Assembly (NCBI GenBank): GCA_903930085.1
Contig: CAIYXD010000376.1
Span: 1 to 12,781 of the forward strand
DNA: 12,781 bases
From: an uncultured Flavobacteriia bacterium
Lineage (GTDB): Bacteria; Bacteroidota; Bacteroidia; Flavobacteriales_D; Crocinitomicaceae
Direction: 5' to 3'
Under the pieces are notes generated by a model. That model searched no databases. It was given only the letters and a program-made list of their open reading frames with translations, and had not been told where the DNA came from. This document shows positions 6,696 to 12,781 of the stretch, piece after piece. A program made the translations under genes and the position numbers. The stretch's first letter is position 1. Each line of letters starts with the position of its first letter.

Positions 6696-7095
6696 TTAAT
6701 CCTTTTTTATTAAGTAAGGGAATCCATTCCATTTTATCGGATGAAATAGTGTTGGGTAAAAAAACGAATTTTTTATCGTACATGTCGTCGTTTACCCAGA
6801 AACTCACCCAATATTCGTTGGATAAACCAAAAACATCTTCCATGATGGGTTCCAGTTTTGCAGCTTCTTCCGGCAGTAAGATTTCTAAAGTATGGCGTAA
6901 AGTAGATGTTCTAATTTGTTCTCCATCCGCTTTCAATTCACCGTAACCAACACTATTTATTATCACCCCTTCCATAATGTCATCGCGAAGATTCAATAAA
7001 TAAACGTAATACATTGGTTCACCTTGATCGATTATGTCCTGCACTATTGCTACTGCTACATTTTCAACTTTTGGCCCTAATAATCCCTCTTTCAT
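6685..7095 (-). CDS. Small conserved hypothetical protein (Bacteroidota type)
   Basis: This 136-residue soluble protein has no signal peptide, membrane segment or Cys. It has short motifs that look strongly constrained: YYVYLLNLRDD (about 29-39), TSTLRHTLE, and PIMEDVFGLSNEYWVSF (about 83-99). From memory, near-identical motifs occur in a family of about 120-140 residues widespread in flavobacteria and sometimes mislabelled as a phenylalanyl-tRNA synthetase subunit; nothing here resembles a synthetase. The function is unknown. It is the last gene of the presumed isomerase-lipB-hydrolase operon, 13 nt after the hydrolase, and overlaps the convergent regulator gene by 11 bp. The ATG at 7095 is preceded by AGGA at very short spacing. 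Confidence 0.82.
   Translation of the reverse strand: MKEGLLGPKVENVAVAIVQDIIDQGEPMYYVYLLNLRDDIMEGVIINSVGYGELKADGEQIRTSTLRHTLEILLPEEAAKLEPIMEDVFGLSNEYWVSFWVNDDMYDKKFVFLPNTISSDKMEWIPLLNKKGLIIR
6690..6708 (+). terminator. Small hairpin with T-run at the convergent gene ends
   Basis: GGAT, a 5-nt loop and ATCC are followed directly by six T. It spans the regulator's stop codon and lies inside the end of the opposing gene. On the minus strand a T6 run follows five bases after the stem. The stem is short (4 bp), so efficiency is uncertain. Confidence 0.4.
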
Positions 7096-7108
7096 ATCCT
7101 ATGTCTTC

Positions 7109-8365
7109 TTAGTGTTGTGCAATTGATCTTCCGATACGCAAGAATTCAAAAAAATCTGCTGAATGTCCAACTTTCGCCACATTTTCTCTGCAATACTTTT
7201 TATCTTTGAGTTTGTCTTTCGGAAATACAAAGTTATCTAATCGTTCCAAACCTAAGCGAACAATTACTACTTTTTCGGAAGGTATAGAAATAATATATTG
7301 ACCTTTTATTCCTCTGCAATAGTAAACAGGTGATTTACCGCCTAAATATGTCCAAATATGCATTGCATACCGTTTATTTGGAATGCCTTCTTCCGTTGCA
7401 AGATTCGGTACTTTAAACAATTCATTCATATACGATTCCGGAACAATTTGTTTGGATCCCCATCTTCCTTTTTGAAGGAGTAACTTTCCCAATCTTCCAA
7501 AATCTCTTGCAGTTGCATACACGCAGCAAAATGCCTTTTCATCTCCAAATTCATTATCTAAACTCCAATACGCATTCTGTTGCGTATCCATTTGTTTCCA
7601 AATTTTTTCCTCCGCATAATCTGACACACCCTTACCGGTTGCTTTTTCTAGAACAAAGGCTAATAGTTGCGAATTTCCGCTTTGGTACTTAAACCTCTGT
7701 CCTGGCTTTGTAATTACTTTTTGTCTTGTGACAAGACCGTAAAGGTCCGAGCCATAATAGGATTCCGCATTTTCAGACAATGGATTAGAGGCACTTTCCT
7801 CCCAATCTAATCCAGATGCCATAATTAATAAATGCCGAATTGTAATCTGTTCCTTTCCATTTGAATTGAATTCTTTCAGATAGTTTCCAACTGGCTCATC
7901 GAGACTTTTGATTTTCCCCTCCTCCATTGCAATTCCAATGAGAAGTGCTACAAGTGTTTTGGCGGCAGAGAATGAATTGGAAACCGTATGCAAAGAATGA
8001 TTTTCACTATAGCGCTCAAATACGAGAGAATCGCCTTTAAAAACCAAAAAAGCTTTCGTTTTAAGCTGCTTCAAGAAACCCTTGTCTTTGGAAGAAATAC
8101 CTTGTGTATTCCATTTTTTTGAAACCGGCCAATCTAGGTTGTTTTTTGCTCCTTCGATTGTTTTGTAGGGAAAAATATCCAATTCATAAATACTTGGACC
8201 CGATTGTCCTTTCAAATAGGTATTGCGGATTCCTTTGTAAAGATAGATTCTACCAGATAAAAGAATAAAAAGGTTAAGCAAAATAACGGCAGAGAGGAAG
8301 AAGTAGAACGTAAAACGCGCTATTTTTTGGAGTGAACTAACGATTTTCTTGTTTATATTCAACAT
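7109..8365 (-). CDS. Membrane-anchored serine hydrolase, beta-lactamase (class C/NylB-like) family
   Basis: This 418-residue protein belongs to the SxxK hydrolase superfamily that includes class C beta-lactamases, esterases and 6-aminohexanoate-dimer hydrolase. An uncleaved-looking hydrophobic segment (16-37) should anchor it in the inner membrane with the catalytic domain in the periplasm. The nucleophile motif is S-A-A-K (Ser133, Lys136), the catalytic Tyr is likely Tyr227 in FKYQSGN, and the third motif appears as GIKGQY, where the family often has HxG or KTG. Other family marks are HLLIMASGLDW (178-188) and YATARDFGRLG. The substrate cannot be deduced, and resistance should not be assumed. 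The ATG at 8365 lies 29 bp inside the end of lipB, pointing to coupled translation. It could equally be an esterase or peptidase. Confidence 0.88.
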   Translation of the reverse strand: MLNINKKIVSSLQKIARFTFYFFLSAVILLNLFILLSGRIYLYKGIRNTYLKGQSGPSIYELDIFPYKTIEGAKNNLDWPVSKKWNTQGISSKDKGFLKQLKTKAFLVFKGDSLVFERYSENHSLHTVSNSFSAAKTLVALLIGIAMEEGKIKSLDEPVGNYLKEFNSNGKEQITIRHLLIMASGLDWEESASNPLSENAESYYGSDLYGLVTRQKVITKPGQRFKYQSGNSQLLAFVLEKATGKGVSDYAEEKIWKQMDTQQNAYWSLDNEFGDEKAFCCVYATARDFGRLGKLLLQKGRWGSKQIVPESYMNELFKVPNLATEEGIPNKRYAMHIWTYLGGKSPVYYCRGIKGQYIISIPSEKVVIVRLGLERLDNFVFPKDKLKDKKYCRENVAKVGHSADFFEFLRIGRSIAQH

Positions 8366-9053
8366 ATTTAAAGCGGAATTGATCAGCTAACTTTTGCTTC
8401 AAGACATTTGTAACTTCGCTCATCGATAGCGAATTACCCAATTCTTGTTGCATGGAAGTTACTGCTTTATCATTAATTCCACAAGGAATAATATGTGAAA
8501 AATAAGAGAGATCGGAATTTACATTGAATCCAATTCCGTGCATCGTTACCCAGCGGGAGCTTTTTACGCCCATTGCACAAATTTTGCGTGCGCGTTCTGT
8601 TTCTCCTTCAATCCATACACCAGTTAAACCTGGAACGCGTCCAGCTTCAATTCCAAAATCCTTCAAAGTTTGAATAACAGCTTCTTCGAGAAAACGCATG
8701 TACTTGTGGATGTCCGTAAAAAATTGATCCAAATCAAAAATTGGGTAAACAACAATTTGTCCGGGACCATGATACGTTATATCTCCTCCCCGATTAATTT
8801 TATAATAGGTTGCATGTTCCTTTTCCAAACCTGCTTCGTCCAGCAACAAATTAGCTATGCTCCCACTTTTCCCGAGTGTAAAAACATGCTCATGTTCGCA
8901 AAATAAAATATAGTTTTTAATACTTATATTCTCTTCGCCATTTCGGATTTTAATTTTGTCCTGAATACTTATATTGAATAATGTTTCCTGAAGATCCCAG
9001 GCTTTTTTGTAATCTATTAATCCGAGATCTAGCAACTGAACTTCAGGCAGCAT
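8337..9053 (-). CDS. lipB: Octanoyl-[acyl carrier protein]:protein octanoyltransferase LipB
   Basis: This 238-residue cytoplasmic enzyme moves octanoyl from acyl carrier protein to lipoyl domains, the first step of lipoate assembly before lipoyl synthase. The family hallmark RGGDITYHGPGQ is at 88-99. The catalytic pair is visible: Lys164 in KSSRWVTMHG and Cys191 in IIPCGI. It is slightly longer than E. coli LipB because of a low-complexity N-terminal stretch (about 27-46) in which NISI occurs twice, encoded by a 12-bp direct repeat. The start is 2 nt after the isomerase stop, and the end overlaps the serine hydrolase by 29 bp, so it is mid-operon. Identification is firm. Confidence 0.97.
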   Translation of the reverse strand: MLPEVQLLDLGLIDYKKAWDLQETLFNISIQDKIKIRNGEENISIKNYILFCEHEHVFTLGKSGSIANLLLDEAGLEKEHATYYKINRGGDITYHGPGQIVVYPIFDLDQFFTDIHKYMRFLEEAVIQTLKDFGIEAGRVPGLTGVWIEGETERARKICAMGVKSSRWVTMHGIGFNVNSDLSYFSHIIPCGINDKAVTSMQQELGNSLSMSEVTNVLKQKLADQFRFKYVEYKQENR

Positions 9054-9055
9054 AT

Positions 9056-10042
9056 TTAATTGAAATTAGCCAACTCGTTCTTCAAATAGTCAATAACCTT
9101 GATATCCATAATATCGGCCTTGTTCATTTCTGAAAGGTAAAAAGATGCCCAATCCACTAAATGTATGAGGTAAAAAGAGCGTTGAATTTGCGTATTTCCA
9201 TTTGGTGTCAACTCCATTACTCCAGCTGCTTTTTTCGCGATAACATCTTTGGAAATGGTATAGCGTAGCTGATTTCTAGGATTTAAATCCCGCGTATTTA
9301 AAAACAAAACGGCAAACCTTTCATCGCCGCCACTCCAGCCAACAAGTTCGTTGTGATTCATTTCAGGAATTACATGGTGCCAACAAAGGTATTTTGAATT
9401 TTCGTTAAATTGTTGTCGCGCTCTAACTGCCACAGCTTCGTAGTTTGGTCCGGAATAAATAACGCCTACTTTTCCGAATAAGAAAGTTGCAATCTGTTTT
9501 GCTTCCGCTTGAATAGCTGATTTTTCGTCCGACAATAAATTCAAAGAAATTTTTATTTCCTCTAAATTTTGAGCTGAAATCATACCCAATTGAACAAAAA
9601 TATTGACCAACTGAACTATTGAAAATGCGACAGCAGATCTAGGTGGATTTCCACCTGGAACGATAATGCAATCGATATTCTCTTGTGCACAAAAACGGTG
9701 CATTTCACCACCGGATGTTATTCCAATAAGATGTGCCCCTTTTTCATGTGCTGCTTTAACTGCAAAAAGCGTTTCTTCCGTATTCCCGGAGTAAGAGGAG
9801 CCAATAACGAGAGAATGTTGGTCAACAAATGCTGGCAGATCGTAATCTTGCAAAAGGGAAACTGGAACTTTTAATTCTGACTGAATCCATTCTGTAACAA
9901 TCTTACCTCCAATTCCAGATCCACCCATTCCACAAACAACGATGTTGTGCACAGCATTTTCTGGTTTTTTCAAGCTAACTTTTGAAGCAATTTCAAGAGC
10001 ATCAATCAAATTTTGCGGAAATGCCGCTATAAGTTTTTCCAT
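9056..10042 (-). CDS. Bifunctional phosphoglucose/phosphomannose isomerase (SIS-domain family)
   Basis: This 328-residue protein is of the size of the bifunctional PGI/PMI family, which interconverts fructose-6-phosphate with glucose-6-phosphate and mannose-6-phosphate. It has two SIS-type domains. The first carries GMGGSGIGG (38-46) and the phosphate-binding SYSGNTEET (83-91), with a PPRSA segment (133-137). The second has QFNEN and PEMNHNE; Glu214 and His230, 16 residues apart, match the catalytic Glu/His pair of the archaeal enzyme. It is cytoplasmic. It is the first gene of the operon with lipB and the serine hydrolase, 2 nt before lipB. It would provide glycolytic or sugar-nucleotide precursor flux; whether it is the only PGI of the organism cannot be told. 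Confidence 0.92.
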   Translation of the reverse strand: MEKLIAAFPQNLIDALEIASKVSLKKPENAVHNIVVCGMGGSGIGGKIVTEWIQSELKVPVSLLQDYDLPAFVDQHSLVIGSSYSGNTEETLFAVKAAHEKGAHLIGITSGGEMHRFCAQENIDCIIVPGGNPPRSAVAFSIVQLVNIFVQLGMISAQNLEEIKISLNLLSDEKSAIQAEAKQIATFLFGKVGVIYSGPNYEAVAVRARQQFNENSKYLCWHHVIPEMNHNELVGWSGGDERFAVLFLNTRDLNPRNQLRYTISKDVIAKKAAGVMELTPNGNTQIQRSFYLIHLVDWASFYLSEMNKADIMDIKVIDYLKNELANFN

Positions 10043-10061
10043 ATAATTTCAAAATAGAATG

Positions 10062-10091
10062 TAAATATACGGATTAGCGCAACATTTTCAA
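10062..10091 (-). promoter_or_regulatory. Promoter for the isomerase-lipB-hydrolase operon
   Basis: On the minus strand TTG (10091-10089), a 19-nt spacer, then TATATTTA (10069-10062), which departs from TAnnTTTG only at the last base. The start of transcription would be near 10055, giving a leader of roughly 13 nt before the ATG at 10042. Confidence 0.55.
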
Positions 10092-10146
10092 GTTTTCTTC
10101 TTAAGCAGCATTCAAAATAGGTATGCATTTCAAAAAACGTAATTAC

Positions 10147-10180
10147 TTTGGCTATATTGCAATGTTTTAGTGTAGTTTTG
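10147..10180 (+). promoter_or_regulatory. Promoter of the acyl-CoA thioesterase gene
   Basis: TTTG at 10147-10150, a 22-nt spacer, then TAGTTTTG at 10173-10180, a full TAnnTTTG match. The ATG follows only 12 bases after the final G, so the transcript should have a very short leader or none. Confidence 0.7.
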
Positions 10181-10191
10181 TCAAAAAAAAC

Positions 10192-10707
10192 ATGAAATCT
10201 GTTAAAGCATCCGAAACTTTATCCATTACGACGAAAGTTGTTTTGCCAAATGATACAAATACGTTAGGTAATCTTTTTGGCGGACAATTACTGGCTTGGA
10301 TGGATGTCATAGCGAGCGTTTCAGCGCATCGGCATTGTAAGCGAGTTGTTGTAACTGCTTCCGTTAATAACGTTTCTTTTCAAAAACCAATCAATCACGC
10401 ATCGATTGTTACGATTGAAGCGAAAGTTTCCAGGTCTTTCAATTCTTCCATGGAAGTATTTTTAGATGTTTTTGTGGAGGATGCTGTTACTGGGAAACGG
10501 GAAAAATGCAACGAAGCAATCTATACATTTGTTGCGGTAGATCAAAACGGAGGACCAATACAAGTTCCAGAATTAATTCCAGAAACGGAGGAAGAAAAAA
10601 TGCGCTTTGAGGGTGCATTGCGCAGGAAACAATTGAGTTTGATTCTAGCAGGAAAAATGAAACCAAATGAGGCAACAGAATTAAAAAAGTTGTTTCTGGA
10701 AGAATAA
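10192..10707 (+). CDS. Acyl-CoA thioesterase, hotdog fold (YciA/ACOT-like)
   Basis: This 171-residue cytoplasmic protein hydrolyses acyl-CoA to free acid and CoA. The hotdog motif NLFGGQLLAWMD (27-38) matches the conserved helix of YciA/ACOT-type thioesterases, with Asn23 and Asp38 as likely active-site residues. VTASVNNVSFQKPI (about 55-68) is the second conserved strand. The C-terminal 40 residues are charged and helical (EEEKMRFEGALRRKQ), longer than E. coli YciA. The chain-length preference is not readable. It has its own promoter and is divergent from the isomerase operon. The ATG is preceded by a run of A rather than a Shine-Dalgarno. I see no convincing terminator in the 91 nt to the convergent amidoligase-like gene. 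Confidence 0.92.
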   Translation: MKSVKASETLSITTKVVLPNDTNTLGNLFGGQLLAWMDVIASVSAHRHCKRVVVTASVNNVSFQKPINHASIVTIEAKVSRSFNSSMEVFLDVFVEDAVTGKREKCNEAIYTFVAVDQNGGPIQVPELIPETEEEKMRFEGALRRKQLSLILAGKMKPNEATELKKLFLEE

Positions 10708-10798
10708 ATTAGTCTTTGAAAAATACTTCCGATATGCAAATTGTTTGTTGAATTTTGAACTTGAAAAAGAAGAATTTCGCTATTTGAGGCACTTAATT

Positions 10799-12343
10799 TC
10801 AGGATTTTAAAAACGGTTCAATTTGCTTTAAGTGTTGCTCTGTTTGGAATTTATTGAAATTATCCCATGTCGGCGCAGCGACTAATTTTTCGCCAATCAT
10901 TGCATCCAAACACACGTTATTTTCTTTATACTTTTCAAAGAAAACTTCTAGTATTTTAAAGAAAAATTGATCTAAAGCCGTTACCGCTTCAAATTCTGTT
11001 TTGAGCAACTGGTAATTAGCATCTGAAGGATTCAAAAGTTGCAGCAGGCTCAATACTTCGTTCTTTTCATCTGATGTAATTTCCGTTAAATAACCATGTT
11101 TTAAGGTTTTAAAAACCAAATTATTCCATACAATACTATCGTGTCCCCAAGGAATATTTGGAAGGTTTAATGCGTGTTCACAAATCAGAAGAATTGCAGC
11201 CAAGACATCTTTCAGATAAACTTCCGGAAATTCATCGAAACTTCTAATTTCAAAACCACTTTGGTACATTTTTTCTTGGTTGAAATCCAGTCCAAGATCG
11301 GAAAGAAACGCGTATTCTGTTTCTTTTTCAATTTGATCGCGCCACCAAATATTGTCTTCCTTTTCGAACTTAAGTAGTTTTCTGAAATCTTCCACTTTAT
11401 AGGTTAGAATTTTCCCTTTTGGCATTGATTTATTAAATGTCCCAACCCCAATATAGCGGGAAATTGCGCTTCTCATCGATCCCAACGTGAATTTTTCATC
11501 CAATTTGCACTTTGAACTTATTACTCCCATAATATCCGGATTACCGAGTGTTGCGATAAAAAATGGCTCAAACCATTGCAATAAATAAATGGCATTGGCA
11601 TGGATTTCATCGAAAGCAGGGTAATCAATGATTCTACTGTTTTCTATTAGCGTTGGCAACGTAATGTGAAAATGGTAAGTTCCGTTATTAAATAAAACAA
11701 GTTTTTCCTGGTTTGACATAAACATGTTAAACCCGCTATTATATGCGGGGAATTGCAACTTTTCAGTAAATACTGCTGCTTCGTTGAATGTATCTAGAAA
11801 TATTTTTTTGGTAGCTTTCAGCTCAGCACAAGCTTCTGTAACTGTTCTATTTTGAAAGTACATGGTGATAAATTCGATAGAATCTCCATCAAAATTCACA
11901 GAACCCATAGGATTGTTCTTTTGTGTAACCATACTTTTAATGTTGTATGGTTGATCTTTAAGAAAAAGCTCTAGAATTGTTTCACCAAGAAATGCAGGAT
12001 TATCCACTGCTTCGGCTTTCGCTATCGTCGAATCGGAAGATTCAGTGGATTCTATTACTGCATGCAACGTTTTATGGTTGTATTGAATATCCAATTTATC
12101 AAGGGAATGACTGTTGATCATTCGACTTACTTTGTACGTTTTATTTGAGTCGAAAGCAGCATCTAAAAGCGGTGCCAAAGCTTCTGGTTTGTAACATTTT
12201 CTATAATCAATACTATATCTATCGCAACCAATATTTTCTTGTATAAAAGAACCAGTGACAATTAGGGATTCCTCAAATTGTAAATATGTTTCATTTTCTA
12301 AGCCAATTCCCCAATAATATTTTTTTGTCTGGTTTTCTTTCAT
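10799..12343 (-). CDS. Putative amidoligase / glutamate-cysteine-ligase-like carboxylate-amine ligase
   Basis: This 514-residue protein has no signal peptide or membrane segment. Several motifs are those of the glutamine-synthetase/GCS-fold ligases that join a carboxylate to an amine using ATP: GIGLENETY (12-20, with Glu16/Glu18), IEFIT (156-160), GTYHFHITLP (221-230, His224/His226), LQWFEPFF (255-262), SRYIGVGTF (295-303) and GFEIRSFDEFP (363-373, Glu365/Arg367). The order resembles the metal- and ATP-binding layout of that fold. I do not recognise a named family member, and the residues about 20-150 and 400-514 are outside any motif I know. It is not an ordinary GshA or GCS2 by eye. The product could be a small peptide, a modified amino acid or a protein tag. 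It is convergent to the thioesterase, with 255 nt of non-coding DNA upstream and no firm promoter. Open frame and conserved-looking motifs make the gene itself secure; the class is inference. Confidence 0.68.
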   Translation of the reverse strand: MKENQTKKYYWGIGLENETYLQFEESLIVTGSFIQENIGCDRYSIDYRKCYKPEALAPLLDAAFDSNKTYKVSRMINSHSLDKLDIQYNHKTLHAVIESTESSDSTIAKAEAVDNPAFLGETILELFLKDQPYNIKSMVTQKNNPMGSVNFDGDSIEFITMYFQNRTVTEACAELKATKKIFLDTFNEAAVFTEKLQFPAYNSGFNMFMSNQEKLVLFNNGTYHFHITLPTLIENSRIIDYPAFDEIHANAIYLLQWFEPFFIATLGNPDIMGVISSKCKLDEKFTLGSMRSAISRYIGVGTFNKSMPKGKILTYKVEDFRKLLKFEKEDNIWWRDQIEKETEYAFLSDLGLDFNQEKMYQSGFEIRSFDEFPEVYLKDVLAAILLICEHALNLPNIPWGHDSIVWNNLVFKTLKHGYLTEITSDEKNEVLSLLQLLNPSDANYQLLKTEFEAVTALDQFFFKILEVFFEKYKENNVCLDAMIGEKLVAAPTWDNFNKFQTEQHLKQIEPFLKS

Positions 12344-12598
12344 TTATACTTTTTTCTATTTGTTGGATTTAATGTAATTATACTATTCCTAAAAAAACGG
12401 GCTTGGTTATAAAATATGGAATTAGTAGTTAGTCTTGAAAAAATACCCCCCGTTTGGATAGAATATTTAAAAAAGTCTACTTAATTTGGGAATTATACAC
12501 TCGTAATGGTTTTTCTAAGGCTCAAAAGTACTTATTTTTTTAATTTTATTATGTATTCTTCTGAAGTGCGTAGATTCAACAACTAAACACAGCAATTT
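12344..12598. other. AT-rich intergenic region with a 7-bp inverted repeat
   Basis: No open frame of interest is present on either strand. A candidate -7 element TACTTTTG lies on the minus strand at 12530-12523, but it has no TTG at the right distance and would give a 170-nt leader. AAACGGG (12395-12401) and CCCGTTT (12449-12455) form an inverted repeat around a 47-nt AT-rich loop, transcribed as part of any leader of the amidoligase-like gene. No tRNA or known RNA is recognised. Confidence 0.4.
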
Positions 12599-12781
12599 TT
12601 AGTCGTGGTAATAAATCACATAAGAAGAATAAAGTTCATCTTTCCACCAGTCTTTCTTAAGATCTGAAAAATACAAATGGTTCAATTTTCCAGCCTGGGA
12701 TTGCAATGGATATACAACTTCGCCATTTTCTCTATATGCTTTATGATTACTTGATTCTGGAATAACTGGCACAATATGTCC
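12599..12781 (-). CDS. C-terminal 60 residues of a gene of unknown function (runs off right edge)
   Basis: The minus-strand frame is open from the window edge to a TAA at 12601-12599. The fragment starts GHIVPVIPES, then contains YPLQSQAGKLN and ends WWKDELYSSYVIYYHD. A Gly-His followed by a hydrophobic strand, then a QSQAG segment, is reminiscent of the His part of CHAP/NlpC-type cysteine amidases, where the catalytic His sits in a similar strand. The Cys part would lie outside the window. The evidence is thin; base composition and the absence of stops support that it is coding. Confidence 0.6.
   Translation of the reverse strand, partial: GHIVPVIPESSNHKAYRENGEVVYPLQSQAGKLNHLYFSDLKKDWWKDELYSSYVIYYHD

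Noticed and set aside
10487..10739. Two minus-strand frames opposite the thioesterase
   Set aside because: They are shadows of a clear hotdog thioesterase with its own promoter.
10708..10798. Terminator between the thioesterase and the amidoligase-like gene
   Set aside because: Only short AT-only pairings were found, without a GC stem followed by a T-run.
1..12781. CRISPR array, tRNA, insertion sequence or prophage genes
   Set aside because: No spaced repeats, cloverleaf-like sequence, transposase motif or terminal inverted repeats were seen.

Overview
The window looks like a chromosomal segment from an AT-rich member of the Bacteroidota, most likely a flavobacterium-like organism. Three things suggest this. 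Promoters fit the TTG/TTTG - about 20 nt - TAnnTTTG pattern of that phylum. Start codons mostly lack strong Shine-Dalgarno sequences. Several proteins are of Bacteroidota type: a PKD/Ig-like secreted protein, a CarH-like MerR regulator with PAQEH-like sequence, and an Mrp protein without the usual Cys pair. I saw no phage, transposon, CRISPR or tRNA signature.

Layout from left to right. 1-1436 (-) is the N-terminal 478 residues of a large secreted multi-domain protein that runs off the left edge. 1606-2205 (+) is a Mn/Fe superoxide dismutase, divergent from it, with a clear promoter and a terminator. 4998-2237 (-) holds mrp, a nifU-like gene and a polytopic glycosyltransferase, tightly packed; mrp and nifU overlap as TAATG, and the glycosyltransferase starts with GTG. 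5058-5648 (-) is a lipoprotein of unknown function. 5823-6695 (+) is a MerR-type regulator with a cobalamin-binding domain, divergent from the lipoprotein. 10042-6685 (-) is a probable four-gene operon: phosphoglucose/phosphomannose isomerase, lipB, a membrane-anchored serine hydrolase, and a small conserved hypothetical. 10192-10707 (+) is a hotdog acyl-CoA thioesterase, divergent from that operon. 10799-12343 (-) is a 514-residue protein with glutamate-cysteine-ligase/amidoligase-like motifs. 12599-12781 (-) is the last 60 residues of another gene.

Functionally, most of the window is housekeeping: oxidative defence (SOD), Fe-S cluster carriage (Mrp plus NifU domain), lipoate attachment (LipB; lipoyl synthase, the next enzyme, is an Fe-S protein), sugar-phosphate interconversion and acyl-CoA turnover. 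The less ordinary parts are the CarH-like regulator with altered cobalamin residues and no carotenoid or photolyase neighbour, the amidoligase-like protein with an unexplained product, and the C2-like domain inside the secreted PKD protein. I do not see a clearly new multi-gene system. The best candidates for new biology are those three single genes. All functional statements rest on motif reading by eye; no database search was possible.
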